The notes under the pieces: generated by a model
The model's database searches: none
What the model was told of the DNA's origin: nothing
What the model saw: the letters and a program-made list of their open reading frames with translations, nothing else
Translations under genes and position numbers: made by a program
Assembly: GCA_016860845.1 (NCBI GenBank)
Contig: BOKF01000021.1
Coordinates: forward strand, 76,868 to 140,867
From: Chloroflexota bacterium
Lineage (GTDB): Bacteria > Chloroflexota > Anaerolineae > 4572-78 > J111
Length of the DNA stretch: 64,000 nt
Direction: 5' to 3'
Shown here: positions 51,901 to 59,127 of the stretch, piece by piece
How the letters are laid out: every line of letters starts with the position of its first letter
How positions within the stretch are numbered: position 1 is the first letter of the stretch

Positions 51901-52679
51901 GACTTGGCCGACTTCACCGCCATGAACGTCCCCGGCCTGCTCCCTTACAAGAGCCAAACCTGACCATATTTAAGCCTTCGCTGATAAATAATCTACCCCA
52001 TTTTGGCAATGATGGGAAGATATATTCACGTGACATCTTATTGCGTTCCTATCTGGCTATAAATCTGACTATCCAATCTGGAGCGAAAATTGCTATCCCC
52101 GACCAGATGCAAAACCTGATTGAGCAGGTATACGGTGACGAATTAAACCAGGATAACTTTTCTGATGACTGGAAGGTAGCCTTGCAGCGGGCTAAGGAAA
52201 AACAAGAAAATGAAGAATTAAGTCTCAAGGCCGAAGCCCGCAAGCGCCTTATTTCCGGCCCAACTAAAGATGAATTAATGTTTGAAAGCAGCTATGAAAT
52301 GGAAGACGAAGATGAAGGCTTGCAGGAATACTTGCGCTATTTTACCCGCTCTACTCGCCCCAGTGTGACTCTGGTCTGTCTGCATCAAACGGATGCTGGC
52401 GTTACCCTTGACCAGGAAGGCAAAGAGGTTGTAGACCTGGACACCTTGCCGGAGTGGGATACTGCCCGCCGATTAGCTGAACGTAAAGTTACGATTTCTA
52501 ACCCAACTGTGGTTAAGCATTTCAGGGAGCAGAAGTCTCATTCCGCCTGGAAAGATCACGCGATTCTACGCCACTACTACCCTATTTGCTTTAGAGATAA
52601 ACGGTATCCCGTCGATGAAAAACTCACCCTCATCTTTGACGAAAAACAGGGCATCATTATTCAAAAGGAGGCAAAATGA
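48930..52679 (+). CDS. cas3: Cas3 nuclease-helicase fused to an N-terminal HTH-WYL regulator
   Basis: A 1249-aa single frame with two proteins in it. Residues ~5-65 are a winged HTH (EIEIAEELNIDRRNVNNYLR), and ~150-230 a WYL-type domain (KVEITYKPLNEK, FCPYLFEPSTVGFATYVIGH); ~245-330 the WCX end (MTVKLRFSPQVAERV). After a short linker the Cas3 part starts at ~350: HD nuclease ligands THPLICHLIDIA, AGLHDIGK (~416), HLHGDMS and VGGHHGAWP. Helicase motif I ETPMGEGKTEAAW (~652), DEVH (IFDEVHAYD ~789), LLSATLP, and the IEQSLDLDFD...QRLGRLHRH motif VI. All catalytic motifs are intact. It degrades invading DNA after Cascade binding, and its N-terminus may also control transcription. Usually the WYL protein and Cas3 are separate. 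Its stop overlaps the next start by ATGA. Confidence 0.93.
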   Translation: MANIGQDAKRQKMELVYQVVKRYRDGVKEIEIAEELNIDRRNVNNYLRDLEIEGKVYKEEYSPLWFALPYQSVKLRPIELPPEEAMTLYLAVRLLVKQHDKKNDAAQLALTRLAEVLTKDAQVGHEIYQAALELSRRPGDDAYARIFRTMMQSYIYRRKVEITYKPLNEKSFDTIFCPYLFEPSTVGFATYVIGHSSRVNDRRTYKLQRIQSARLTREEYIIPPDFPGLEILRNAWSIIHGDKPMTVKLRFSPQVAERVRESQWHPSQEPIVDDPEKPGWILWTAQVADLTDLIPWVRSWGSDVIALSPPGLVERLTKDTKRMAQMYGWLVHKDNSPENNDSLPVDSPFRYLWAKTDKYNRQSHITHPLICHLIDIAQVVCALWDCALPEATRHYFAETLQVDEVTARRWLAFLAGLHDIGKATAVFQASCQEKYKQQILSILQNKAYDFPPISAKAHLHGDMSTVILAELFSTQLGWDRLLARKIAAAVGGHHGAWPSNGTFISVKRSTDQLGQGIWEEARSGLFVALAKAMGIENFTTLSLPQDNDILNTFCILLAGLTSFTDWMGSMDKDYFRFVASDENLVDYAEQSYAQARKALQELSWTNWTPQREIVPFLELFDVEAPRPLQEVIISMVEQKEPTPSALVIIETPMGEGKTEAAWYLADSWLALYQQQGIYVAMPTQATGNEMHKRVTKFIQRRYPGQAITPLLLHGDALWNEEMHKLRFGEIGDDGKKTIGAYAWFLSNKKRSLLSPFGVGTVDQALMAAMQTQHFFVRLFGLSHKTVIFDEVHAYDTYMNELFQRLLSWLAKMGTSVILLSATLPNKTRRQLIEAYTDDTFDKEVIYPAITWAAPGIKGEVIQVKSSPRPDTYLHWLEPDELIEYLRNAMRDGGYVAIICNTVDRVQELYQILKDKDLVLTEDDLIVFHARFPFYLRRKIETLVVNRFGKIRPADQPDRAIVIATQVIEQSLDLDFDLMLTDLAPIDFILQRLGRLHRHERPRPAPLQEPNLTIFKPSLINNLPHFGNDGKIYSRDILLRSYLAINLTIQSGAKIAIPDQMQNLIEQVYGDELNQDNFSDDWKVALQRAKEKQENEELSLKAEARKRLISGPTKDELMFESSYEMEDEDEGLQEYLRYFTRSTRPSVTLVCLHQTDAGVTLDQEGKEVVDLDTLPEWDTARRLAERKVTISNPTVVKHFREQKSHSAWKDHAILRHYYPICFRDKRYPVDEKLTLIFDEKQGIIIQKEAK

Positions 52680-54247
52680 CCCAACCATTCAACTTAATTG
52701 ATAAACCCTGGCTTCCTTGTGTTTGGAAAGAAACCGGCAAGCATGAACCATTATCCTTGCGCCAGGTTTTGTTGGAAGCCCATCACCTGAGCGAACTGTA
52801 CGGCGATACTCCCTTGACCACCGCCGCCCTGCATCGCCTACTACTGGCGATTGTATACGCCATCCCCTGGCAGAAATCATGGAAAGAGATGTGGAACAAG
52901 GGACAGGGACAGTTTCCCGAAGAAGCGATTAATAGTTATTTTGCAGAATGGCAAGACCATTTCGACCTGTTTAACCCGGAACGGCCTTTTTATCAAATGA
53001 CCGCAAAACAATTTAAAGAGGTTAAGCGCAAACTTGAAGCTAAATCCAAGAAAAAAGTTGATGACAATGGGACTGATCCGGTTAGCCGTATGGCCGAGGA
53101 AAAGGCATCAGGCAATAATACCACTCTATTTGACCACACCATGGATAATTTAACTTTATCTGCCGCCGAAGCTGCGCGGCGTCTAGTTAGTATTCAGGCG
53201 TTCGGTCTGGGGGGTGGAAAAAGCGGACTGCCGGGCGAAAGCAATTATACAGCCGGGCCAGGCACTACCGGAATTCTGTTTTTAATTGAGGGCCATAATT
53301 TGTTTGAAACATTAATCCTCAATTTTGTGGACGAAGACACTATCTCCCGTGATATTCCTACTGTAGGTGAGAATCTACCTATCTGGGCCGTCAAAGAACC
53401 GCCCCGCTTAAATTTGCTAACGCCAAACGGCTATCTGGATTATCTCACTTGGCAAAGTCGAAGAATTAGGTTAATTCCCAAAGAGATAGAAGGGGAACTT
53501 TGGGTTGAAAGAATGTATTTCTTTCCAGGTCGTGAAAACCCTAAATCGGTCAGAGACCCGCTGACGGCTTTCGAAGATACCAAAAAGGATAGAAAGCCTA
53601 TCGGCCTCAATCTGCATCGGGCATTGTGGCGCAACAGCGCAGCTCTGCTTACAACCACAATGGAGGGCAAAGAAAGGCTGTGTCCAGCTTCGTTAGATTG
53701 GATAGCTGGGCGTGTTATCACTGGCGTAGTTGAACCGGAGTACTTATTTCATTACATGGCTTTTGGCCTCAAAACCAACCGGGGTGGCTCAATTGAGATT
53801 CAGCGGCACGAGCGTATGCCCTTGCCTTTGAAAGTGCTGGCTGAAGAAATCTTGCAAGAAAAGATTAAGGGCGCAATTCAAGCCGCTGAAGATGTCGGTT
53901 CGGCTCTAGGAAGTGTGGAATTATCGCTGGCTATAAACTTGGGGCTGGTTCAAAAATCGGATAAAGAGAGAACGTTAAAGGCCCGAGCGCAATTAAAACT
54001 TAGCGCCCGCTACTGGTCCCGGCTAGAAATGCCTTTCTACCAGTTTATGCGCGATCTATCTGATGACGCTCAAAACGCTCTAGACATATGGCGGCAAACC
54101 TTGCTCACCACCGTCCACGCCGCTTTTGCCGAAAGCACATCCAAACTGATGGGCGCAACCAATACTCTCAGCCCCATTGCCGAGGCCGAGAATTTATTGG
54201 ACAGGAAGTTATGGTTCACTGAAAAAGAGTGGCAACCCAAAAACTAA
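52676..54247 (+). CDS. casA: Cascade large subunit Cas8e (Cse1/CasA)
   Basis: A 523-aa protein. N-terminal FNLIDKPWLPCVWKETGKHEP is characteristic, as are DLFNPERPFYQM, SIQAFGLGGGKSGLPGE near 180, and the late RYWSRLEMPFYQFM with a four-helix bundle end. Cas8e recognises the PAM and holds the Cascade-DNA complex. It overlaps cas3 by 4 bp (ATGA), so they are translated together. No unusual feature. Confidence 0.93.
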   Translation: MTQPFNLIDKPWLPCVWKETGKHEPLSLRQVLLEAHHLSELYGDTPLTTAALHRLLLAIVYAIPWQKSWKEMWNKGQGQFPEEAINSYFAEWQDHFDLFNPERPFYQMTAKQFKEVKRKLEAKSKKKVDDNGTDPVSRMAEEKASGNNTTLFDHTMDNLTLSAAEAARRLVSIQAFGLGGGKSGLPGESNYTAGPGTTGILFLIEGHNLFETLILNFVDEDTISRDIPTVGENLPIWAVKEPPRLNLLTPNGYLDYLTWQSRRIRLIPKEIEGELWVERMYFFPGRENPKSVRDPLTAFEDTKKDRKPIGLNLHRALWRNSAALLTTTMEGKERLCPASLDWIAGRVITGVVEPEYLFHYMAFGLKTNRGGSIEIQRHERMPLPLKVLAEEILQEKIKGAIQAAEDVGSALGSVELSLAINLGLVQKSDKERTLKARAQLKLSARYWSRLEMPFYQFMRDLSDDAQNALDIWRQTLLTTVHAAFAESTSKLMGATNTLSPIAEAENLLDRKLWFTEKEWQPKN

Positions 54248-54263
54248 TCAAGGAGGTAGCTGT

Positions 54264-54764
54264 ATGTCAAATCGAGATGAAAATTTTATCAATTATCTAT
54301 TCAAACTCCGCGACAACCGAGCTGCAATGGCCGCGTTGCGGCGTGGGCTGGGTCAATATCCCGGTACGGCGGGCCAGATGTACTATTATGTCGCGCCCTT
54401 TTTAGAGAAAGCACCTGGCGATATAGAGTACCTTTATTATCTTGTCGCCTCGTTATACGCCTTTCACCCCCAAGAAGGCGGCAGTGGCAACATGGGCGAC
54501 CATTTTCGATATGTTGACCCCAAAGCTGAAAATGAGGCTATCGTTCGCCGCTTTGAAAATTTGTTGACCGCCCGTTTTGATGATTTGCATCTACATCTAC
54601 GCCAGGTGGTCAGCTTCTTGAAATCAAGAGAGTCGCCAATTAACTGGTTCAGATTGTTATCCGATTTGCGGCGCTGGCAGGACCGCAAGCGACTGATACA
54701 GCATTGTTGGGCCAAACAGTTTTATCGCAATCGCTCTATTGAAACGACGGCGGAAGCCGAATAA
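54264..54764 (+). CDS. casB: Cascade small subunit Cse2 (CasB/Cas11)
   Basis: Starting at ATG 54264 after AGGAGGT gives 166 aa; the longer frame back to 54177 is only overlap with casA. Typical Cse2 features are FINYLFKLRDNRAAMAALRRGLGQYPGTAG, then PFLEKAPGD, the helical YLVASLYAFHP and WFRLLSDLRRWQDRKR near the end. Two copies brace the Cascade backbone. It is the third gene of the operon. Confidence 0.93.
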   Translation: MSNRDENFINYLFKLRDNRAAMAALRRGLGQYPGTAGQMYYYVAPFLEKAPGDIEYLYYLVASLYAFHPQEGGSGNMGDHFRYVDPKAENEAIVRRFENLLTARFDDLHLHLRQVVSFLKSRESPINWFRLLSDLRRWQDRKRLIQHCWAKQFYRNRSIETTAEAE

Positions 54765-54800
54765 ATCAAACCAAACTTCAATTGAAAAGGAGGATTTATC

Positions 54801-55994
54801 ATGTATTTGGAATTTCATTTGCTGCAAAATACAGCCCCTTCTAACTTAAATCGGGATGACGCCGGTCAACCCAAAGCCTGCACTTTTGGCTATTATGACC
54901 GCGCCCGCATCTCCTCACAATGTTTTAAGCGGGCTATTCGAACCTCCAAATTCTTTAAAGAGGCTACGCACGCCTCTAACGGAGAGCGTACCGAATATTT
55001 AATCGGTTGGCTCACGGAAATTCTGGCGGAAAAGTATCCCGATTTTCAGAAGCCTGCCGAGGAATTTGAGCAAACCCTTTCTATATTTGTGGAGTGTTTT
55101 GCTGGTGGCTTGGACGAAAAAGAACCCAATCAAACCAGCGTTCTTGTTTATTTAAGCCCTGATGAAGTTATCACAATAGTTGATGAACTTGTAAAGAATT
55201 GGGATGACGCTCTGGTATTTCCTCGCCCACAAGACAAAAATGCTCGCCGAAGACATCCCGTTGTAAAAGCTCTCAAGGAAATAGTGGATAAACAGAAAAA
55301 ACGAAATGAATACGGTGTAGATGTGCCTGATATTGCCCTCTTTGGCCGGATGCTGGCAGAAAGGCCGGAAATCGAACTCAACGCTGCCTGCCAGGTGGCT
55401 CACGCCATCTCCACCCACGAAGTTAGAACCGAGATTGATTACTTCACCGCAATGGACGACCGTCAACCATTGGATGAACCCGGCGCGGCCCATATCAACG
55501 CGGCCTTTTTTAATAGCGCCTGTTTCTATCGTTATGCCCAACTGGATTGGGATGAGCTGGTTAAAAATCTACGTGGGGACAAAGAAGTTGCTCGCCGCAC
55601 CGTGGATGGCTTTTTACGCGGCCTGATATTTGCCCTACCCAAAGGCAAACAGAGCAGCTTTAACTCCCAAACCTATCCTAATCTTGTACTGGTCGTAATC
55701 CGGGATGACGGCTTTCCCTGGTCAATGGTCAACGCTTTTGAAACGCCGGTCCAACCCAAGAAAGAAGGGTTGATTGCCGCTTCCTTTGAGGCATTGGATA
55801 ACTGCTGGGGGTATTACCGGGATAAATTTGGCGTATTGACTTCATTTAAAGCTATTTTGGCCTTGCCCTTACATCCTACCATTTCCCTCCACCCCAAAAG
55901 CGACCACAACTTGAGCCAATATGTGGTTAAGGATTTGCCGACGCTGTTTGAGAAGGTGCAGTCTGTTTTGCAACAGGAGGCAAGGGCAATATGA
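54801..55994 (+). CDS. casC: Cascade backbone subunit Cas7e (Cse4/CasC)
   Basis: A 397-aa protein. MYLEFHLLQNTAPSNLNRDDAGQPKACTFGYYDRARISSQCFKRAIR (read in parts) is the Cas7 core with the RNA-binding loop; NAACQVAHAISTHEVRTEIDYFTAMDD is a hallmark, and RTVDGFLRGLIFALPKGKQSSFNS follows. Six copies wrap the crRNA. It overlaps cas5e by ATGA (55991-55994). Confidence 0.95.
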   Translation: MYLEFHLLQNTAPSNLNRDDAGQPKACTFGYYDRARISSQCFKRAIRTSKFFKEATHASNGERTEYLIGWLTEILAEKYPDFQKPAEEFEQTLSIFVECFAGGLDEKEPNQTSVLVYLSPDEVITIVDELVKNWDDALVFPRPQDKNARRRHPVVKALKEIVDKQKKRNEYGVDVPDIALFGRMLAERPEIELNAACQVAHAISTHEVRTEIDYFTAMDDRQPLDEPGAAHINAAFFNSACFYRYAQLDWDELVKNLRGDKEVARRTVDGFLRGLIFALPKGKQSSFNSQTYPNLVLVVIRDDGFPWSMVNAFETPVQPKKEGLIAASFEALDNCWGYYRDKFGVLTSFKAILALPLHPTISLHPKSDHNLSQYVVKDLPTLFEKVQSVLQQEARAI

Positions 55995-56650
55995 GTGATT
56001 ATCCCGCTACAGGCACACTTTTATTGCGCCTGGTCGGGCCGATGCAATCCTGGGACACCCGTAGTAAGCATACCGAGCGCGACACCGATATGGAACCCTC
56101 CAAAAGTGGGATCATTGGCCTACTCTGCGCAGCCCTGGGCCGTCGCCGCACAGCCCCTATAAACGATTTGGCTGAACTCAAGATGGGGATACGGATAGAC
56201 AAGCCAGGCTCCAAACAGCCAGATTTACAAACGGCCATGGATGTTTTGCAAGTTAAAGGTGATACTCGTTCCGTGTATTCAACCCGTTACTATTTGGCTG
56301 ACGCCGCCTTTCTAGTCGGCTTGTACGGGGAGGCAGGGCTGTTACGTCTGCTTCATGCGGCTCTGCGCGATCCGGTCTGGCCACTTTACTTGGGACGCAA
56401 AGCCTTTGTCCCTGGTGACCCCATCTGGATAGAGGACGGTCTCGTATTCGGTGAGGATTTTGAAACTGCTTTGCGCACCTATCGGTGGCATCCTCGACCA
56501 GGCCAGGAAAAACCGGGTTTATTAAAACTGATTCTTGAAGATGTACACGGCGATGAAGTACGGTTTGACCACCCTATCTCCTTTCAATCCAATGACCGGC
56601 GTTTTGCGCCGCGTCGGATGAAGGTTGAATGGATTTCACCGCCAGGTTGA
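55991..56650 (+). CDS. casD: Cascade subunit Cas5e (CasD)
   Basis: A 219-aa protein of the RAMP type. LLRLVGPMQSWDTRSKHTERDTDMEPSKSGIIGLLCAALGR (read in parts) is the Cas5 signature, and VKGDTRSVYSTRYYLADAAFLVGL with LYLGRKAFVPG are also conserved. It caps the 5' handle of crRNA. It is followed by a 33-bp palindrome before cas6e. Confidence 0.94.
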   Translation: MSDYPATGTLLLRLVGPMQSWDTRSKHTERDTDMEPSKSGIIGLLCAALGRRRTAPINDLAELKMGIRIDKPGSKQPDLQTAMDVLQVKGDTRSVYSTRYYLADAAFLVGLYGEAGLLRLLHAALRDPVWPLYLGRKAFVPGDPIWIEDGLVFGEDFETALRTYRWHPRPGQEKPGLLKLILEDVHGDEVRFDHPISFQSNDRRFAPRRMKVEWISPPG

Positions 56651-56660
56651 TCAAATAGCC

Positions 56661-56693
56661 AGACCCTAAAGGTCTAGCAGACCTTTAGGGTCT
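56661..56693. repeat. 33-bp perfect palindromic element between cas5e and cas6e (type A)
   Basis: AGACCCTAAAGGTCT and AGACCTTTAGGGTCT are exact reverse complements around AGC. Same architecture as 24598, but the middle five bases of each arm differ and still pair. It lies in the cas5e-cas6e gap inside the operon. Confidence 0.75.
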
Positions 56694-56709
56694 CCAAAAA
56701 GGAGGAACC

Positions 56710-57372
56710 ATGTACTTATCCCAACTTATCCTCAACCCTCGCTCCCGCCAGGTGCGGAGCGAGGTCAGCCAGCCGTATGAAATGCATCGCACCCTGCTCA
56801 AAGCCTTTCCCGACCAGGCCGAGGGTGGGCCGGGGCGAGTCCTTTTCCGGCTGGAAAGCCAGGACCAGGCTACCCACGCTGGCCTGAAAGTGCTGGTACA
56901 GTCCGACCGGGAGCCGGATTGGCGCTGCTTGGCCGAAAAGTCGGACTATCTGGTTCAAAGTCCCGATTATAAGCAGTTTGAACCGGCCTTTCAGCCCGGC
57001 CAGCGACTTGCCTTCCGCCTGCGGGCCAACCCAACCAAACGCGCTCCTCACCACGACCCCGACTCCAAAAAGCGCCCGCGCATCGGCCTCTACACCGAAG
57101 AAGCGCAGCGTGACTGGCTGGCCCGCAAAGGCGACGAGGGCGGCTTTGCTCTCCTGGGCGTGACGGTCATCTCCGAAGGCAAGGTTGGCGGTAAAATTCA
57201 CCGCTCTGAGGAGGAGAGCCACACCTTGAACCTGCTCGCCGTCCGCTTTGAGGGGCTGCTGCAAGTGACCGACCCGGCCAAATTCCTGGAAACGGTCCAG
57301 CAGGGCATTGGCAGCGGCAAGGGGCTGGGCTTTGGGCTGTTGTCGCTGGCGCGGGCAGCCGCCGAGCGTTGA
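56710..57372 (+). CDS. casE: crRNA endoribonuclease Cas6e (CasE/Cse3)
   Basis: A 220-aa protein of two ferredoxin-like halves. It starts MYLSQLILNPRSRQVRSEVSQPYEMHRTLLKAFP (read in parts) with the catalytic His of the YEMHRTL motif (residue ~27); RVLFRLE and the end SEGKVGGKIHRSEEE, GKGLGFGLLSLAR are typical. Cas6e cuts the hairpin of each repeat. The start follows AGGAGG. It is followed by two direct repeats that reach cas1. Confidence 0.94.
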   Translation: MYLSQLILNPRSRQVRSEVSQPYEMHRTLLKAFPDQAEGGPGRVLFRLESQDQATHAGLKVLVQSDREPDWRCLAEKSDYLVQSPDYKQFEPAFQPGQRLAFRLRANPTKRAPHHDPDSKKRPRIGLYTEEAQRDWLARKGDEGGFALLGVTVISEGKVGGKIHRSEEESHTLNLLAVRFEGLLQVTDPAKFLETVQQGIGSGKGLGFGLLSLARAAAER

Positions 57373-57607
57373 AACGCCCGGCTAGTTCAGGTGGAAGCTG
57401 GCTTAAGCCAGCTCATCCAACCAGCCGGTTTCCAACCGGCTTCCATCTACCTTAGCCGGGCGGCTTCAGCCCCCGGCGTACGCCCGATGTTGAAACGTCT
57501 GGCTCATTCAGGTGGAAGCTGGCTGAAGCAAGCTGCTCAGCCAGCCGGTTTCCAACCGGCTTCTACCTATCTCAGCCGATGGCTTCCAGCCATTGGCGAA
57601 CGCACCG
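57369..57607. repeat. Two tandem ~120-bp direct repeats in the cas operon
   Basis: Units 57369-57488 and 57489-57607 share GTTGAAACG, GGCT, TTCAGGTGGAAGCTGGCT, AGCCGGTTTCCAACCGGCTT (a perfect palindrome) and the ATCTACCTTAGCC-type end. The first begins on the cas6e stop codon. The repeat would translate to PAGFQPAS-type text in plus frame, which is not a gene. Interrupts the operon just before cas1. Confidence 0.75.
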
Positions 57608-57619
57608 GAGACAAAGATT

Positions 57620-58612
57620 ATGCGCAATCTGCAAGAACTCCCCAAAATTCGCGATAGCCTCAGCTATCTCTACCTGGAACACGGCCACGTGGAGCAGGAT
57701 CGTTTGGCCGTCGCTTTTATAGATAAAGCGGGCCGCGCTCCCATCCCGGCGGCCAGTCTGAATGTGCTGCTGCTGGGGCCGGGCACAACTATTACCCATG
57801 CCGCCGTCAAAGCCCTGGCCGACAACGGCTGTCTCATCCTCTGGACCGGCGAGGACGGTATGCGCCTATACGCCCAGGGCAGCGGCGAAACCCGCAAAGC
57901 CTACCATCTCTTACGCCAGGCCGAACTGGCCGGCGACCCCACCAAACGGCTGGGCGTCGTCCGCCGGATGTATGAAGTCCGTTTTGACCACCCGCTCGAC
58001 CCGGCCCTGACCATCGAGCAAATCCGCGGGTTGGAAGGGGTCCGGGTGCGCACGGCTTACGCCCATGCCGCCCGTGATTTTGGGGTCGAGTGGCGTGGCC
58101 GGCAGTATGACCGGCAGAATTGGGCCAACAGTGACCCAATTAATCGCGCCCTATCCATCGCCAATGGTTTGCTCAACGGCCTGTGCCACGCGGCCATTGT
58201 CGCCGGAGGCTACTCGCCCGGCCTCGGCTTTGTCCACACCGGCAAGCAGCTTTCCTTTGTCTACGATATTGCCGACCTGTACAAAGCCGAAATCACCGTG
58301 CCGGTCGCTTTTTGGGCAGTCTCTTTGGGTACGCAAAACCTGGATAAGCGCGTCCGGCAGGGCTGCCGCGAAGCCTTCAAAGCCCAACGCCTGCTCGACC
58401 GCATCCTGCCCGATATTGACCGCATCCTGGAGATTACGGCAGCACCTCCAGCTAATGAACCCGATCCTGATACCGATCCCGCCGCACCAGGCAGGTGGTG
58501 GGGGCCTGACGGCGAGGTGGAAGGCGGCCAATTGGTGGATAAAGGGATCGAAGGAGAAAGGATGAAAGATGAACTGCCAGACGAAGGAGAATTGGATGAC
58601 CCGGCAAGCTGA
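57620..58612 (+). CDS. cas1: CRISPR integrase Cas1 (type I-E)
   Basis: Start ATG 57620 gives 330 aa (frame open to 57593 only adds repeat). N-terminal [25 protein letters not shown] is the Cas1e beta domain. The metal site residues are in [12 protein letters not shown] (Glu), [19 protein letters not shown] (His and Asp). The end [22 protein letters not shown] fits. The last ~45 residues ([20 protein letters not shown] onwards) are not typical and become repeat-like ([11 protein letters not shown]), the stop lying in the loop of an inverted repeat. It integrates spacers as a complex with Cas2. Confidence 0.93.
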   Translation: MRNLQELPKIRDSLSYLYLEHGHVEQDRLAVAFIDKAGRAPIPAASLNVLLLGPGTTITHAAVKALADNGCLILWTGEDGMRLYAQGSGETRKAYHLLRQAELAGDPTKRLGVVRRMYEVRFDHPLDPALTIEQIRGLEGVRVRTAYAHAARDFGVEWRGRQYDRQNWANSDPINRALSIANGLLNGLCHAAIVAGGYSPGLGFVHTGKQLSFVYDIADLYKAEITVPVAFWAVSLGTQNLDKRVRQGCREAFKAQRLLDRILPDIDRILEITAAPPANEPDPDTDPAAPGRWWGPDGEVEGGQLVDKGIEGERMKDELPDEGELDDPAS

Positions 58613-58636
58613 TCTTCGTCTTCCATCCAATTCTCC
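58586..58636. repeat. 13-bp perfect inverted repeat at the cas1 3' end
   Basis: GGAGAATTGGATG (58586-58598) and CATCCAATTCTCC (58624-58636) flank the cas1 stop. A continuing TTCCAGTCTTCCAACTTGCC-like low-complexity tail follows to ~58660. It encodes the C-terminal residues of cas1. Confidence 0.65.
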
Positions 58637-58686
58637 AATCTTCCAGTCTTCCAACTTGCCTATCACCCTGAATGTCAGGAGGACTT

Positions 58687-59016
58687 ATGCTCGTAATGGT
58701 TCTTGAAAACGTTCCCCCTTCCTTGCGAGGCGAACTCACCCGCTGGTTGATTGAACCCCGCCCCGGCGTCTTTGTCGGCCACGTCTCGGCCCTGGTCCGC
58801 GACCGCTTGTGGGAAAAGTGCATCAAGCAGCGCAAAGATGGCGGTCTCATTCAAATCTGGACGACCAATACCGAACAGCGTTTTGACCTGCGTACCTGGG
58901 GCAACACCGACCGGGAACTGGTTGATTTTGAAGGCTTGTGGCTGGTCCGCCAAAAGAAGACCACTCCCCCGGTCACGCCACCCGCTACCGCCGGGAAGCT
59001 AATGGATCCGGGATAA
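58687..59016 (+). CDS. cas2: CRISPR-associated protein Cas2 (type I-E)
   Basis: Start ATG 58687 is preceded by AGGAGGA (58676-58683); the longer frame to 58672 includes that site. A 109-aa protein: [44 protein letters not shown] (read in parts), then [17 protein letters not shown]. This is the I-E type of Cas2. It joins Cas1 in the integration complex. The array starts 111 bp after its stop. Confidence 0.95.
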   Translation: MLVMVLENVPPSLRGELTRWLIEPRPGVFVGHVSALVRDRLWEKCIKQRKDGGLIQIWTTNTEQRFDLRTWGNTDRELVDFEGLWLVRQKKTTPPVTPPATAGKLMDPG

Positions 59017-59127
59017 ACTGCCACAGCTCAAGTGTTTGCAAAAGGGTCTTGCTACAGAATAAAATTAGAAGAAAGAAACTGATTGCTTTTGAATATTAAA
59101 CAGTGGGTGCCATCTCAGGGCGTAAGA
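59017..59127 (+). promoter_or_regulatory. CRISPR leader
   Basis: The 111-bp stretch between cas2 and the first repeat is AT-rich (GAATAAAATTAGAAGAAAG, TTTGAATATTAAACAG) compared with the rest of the locus. It is the expected position for the array promoter and for new spacer integration. No certain -10/-35 pair is named. Confidence 0.65.

Noticed and set aside
57391..57657. 88-codon frame between cas6e and cas1
   Set aside because: It is the translation of the two direct repeats (PAGFQPAS twice) and runs into cas1.
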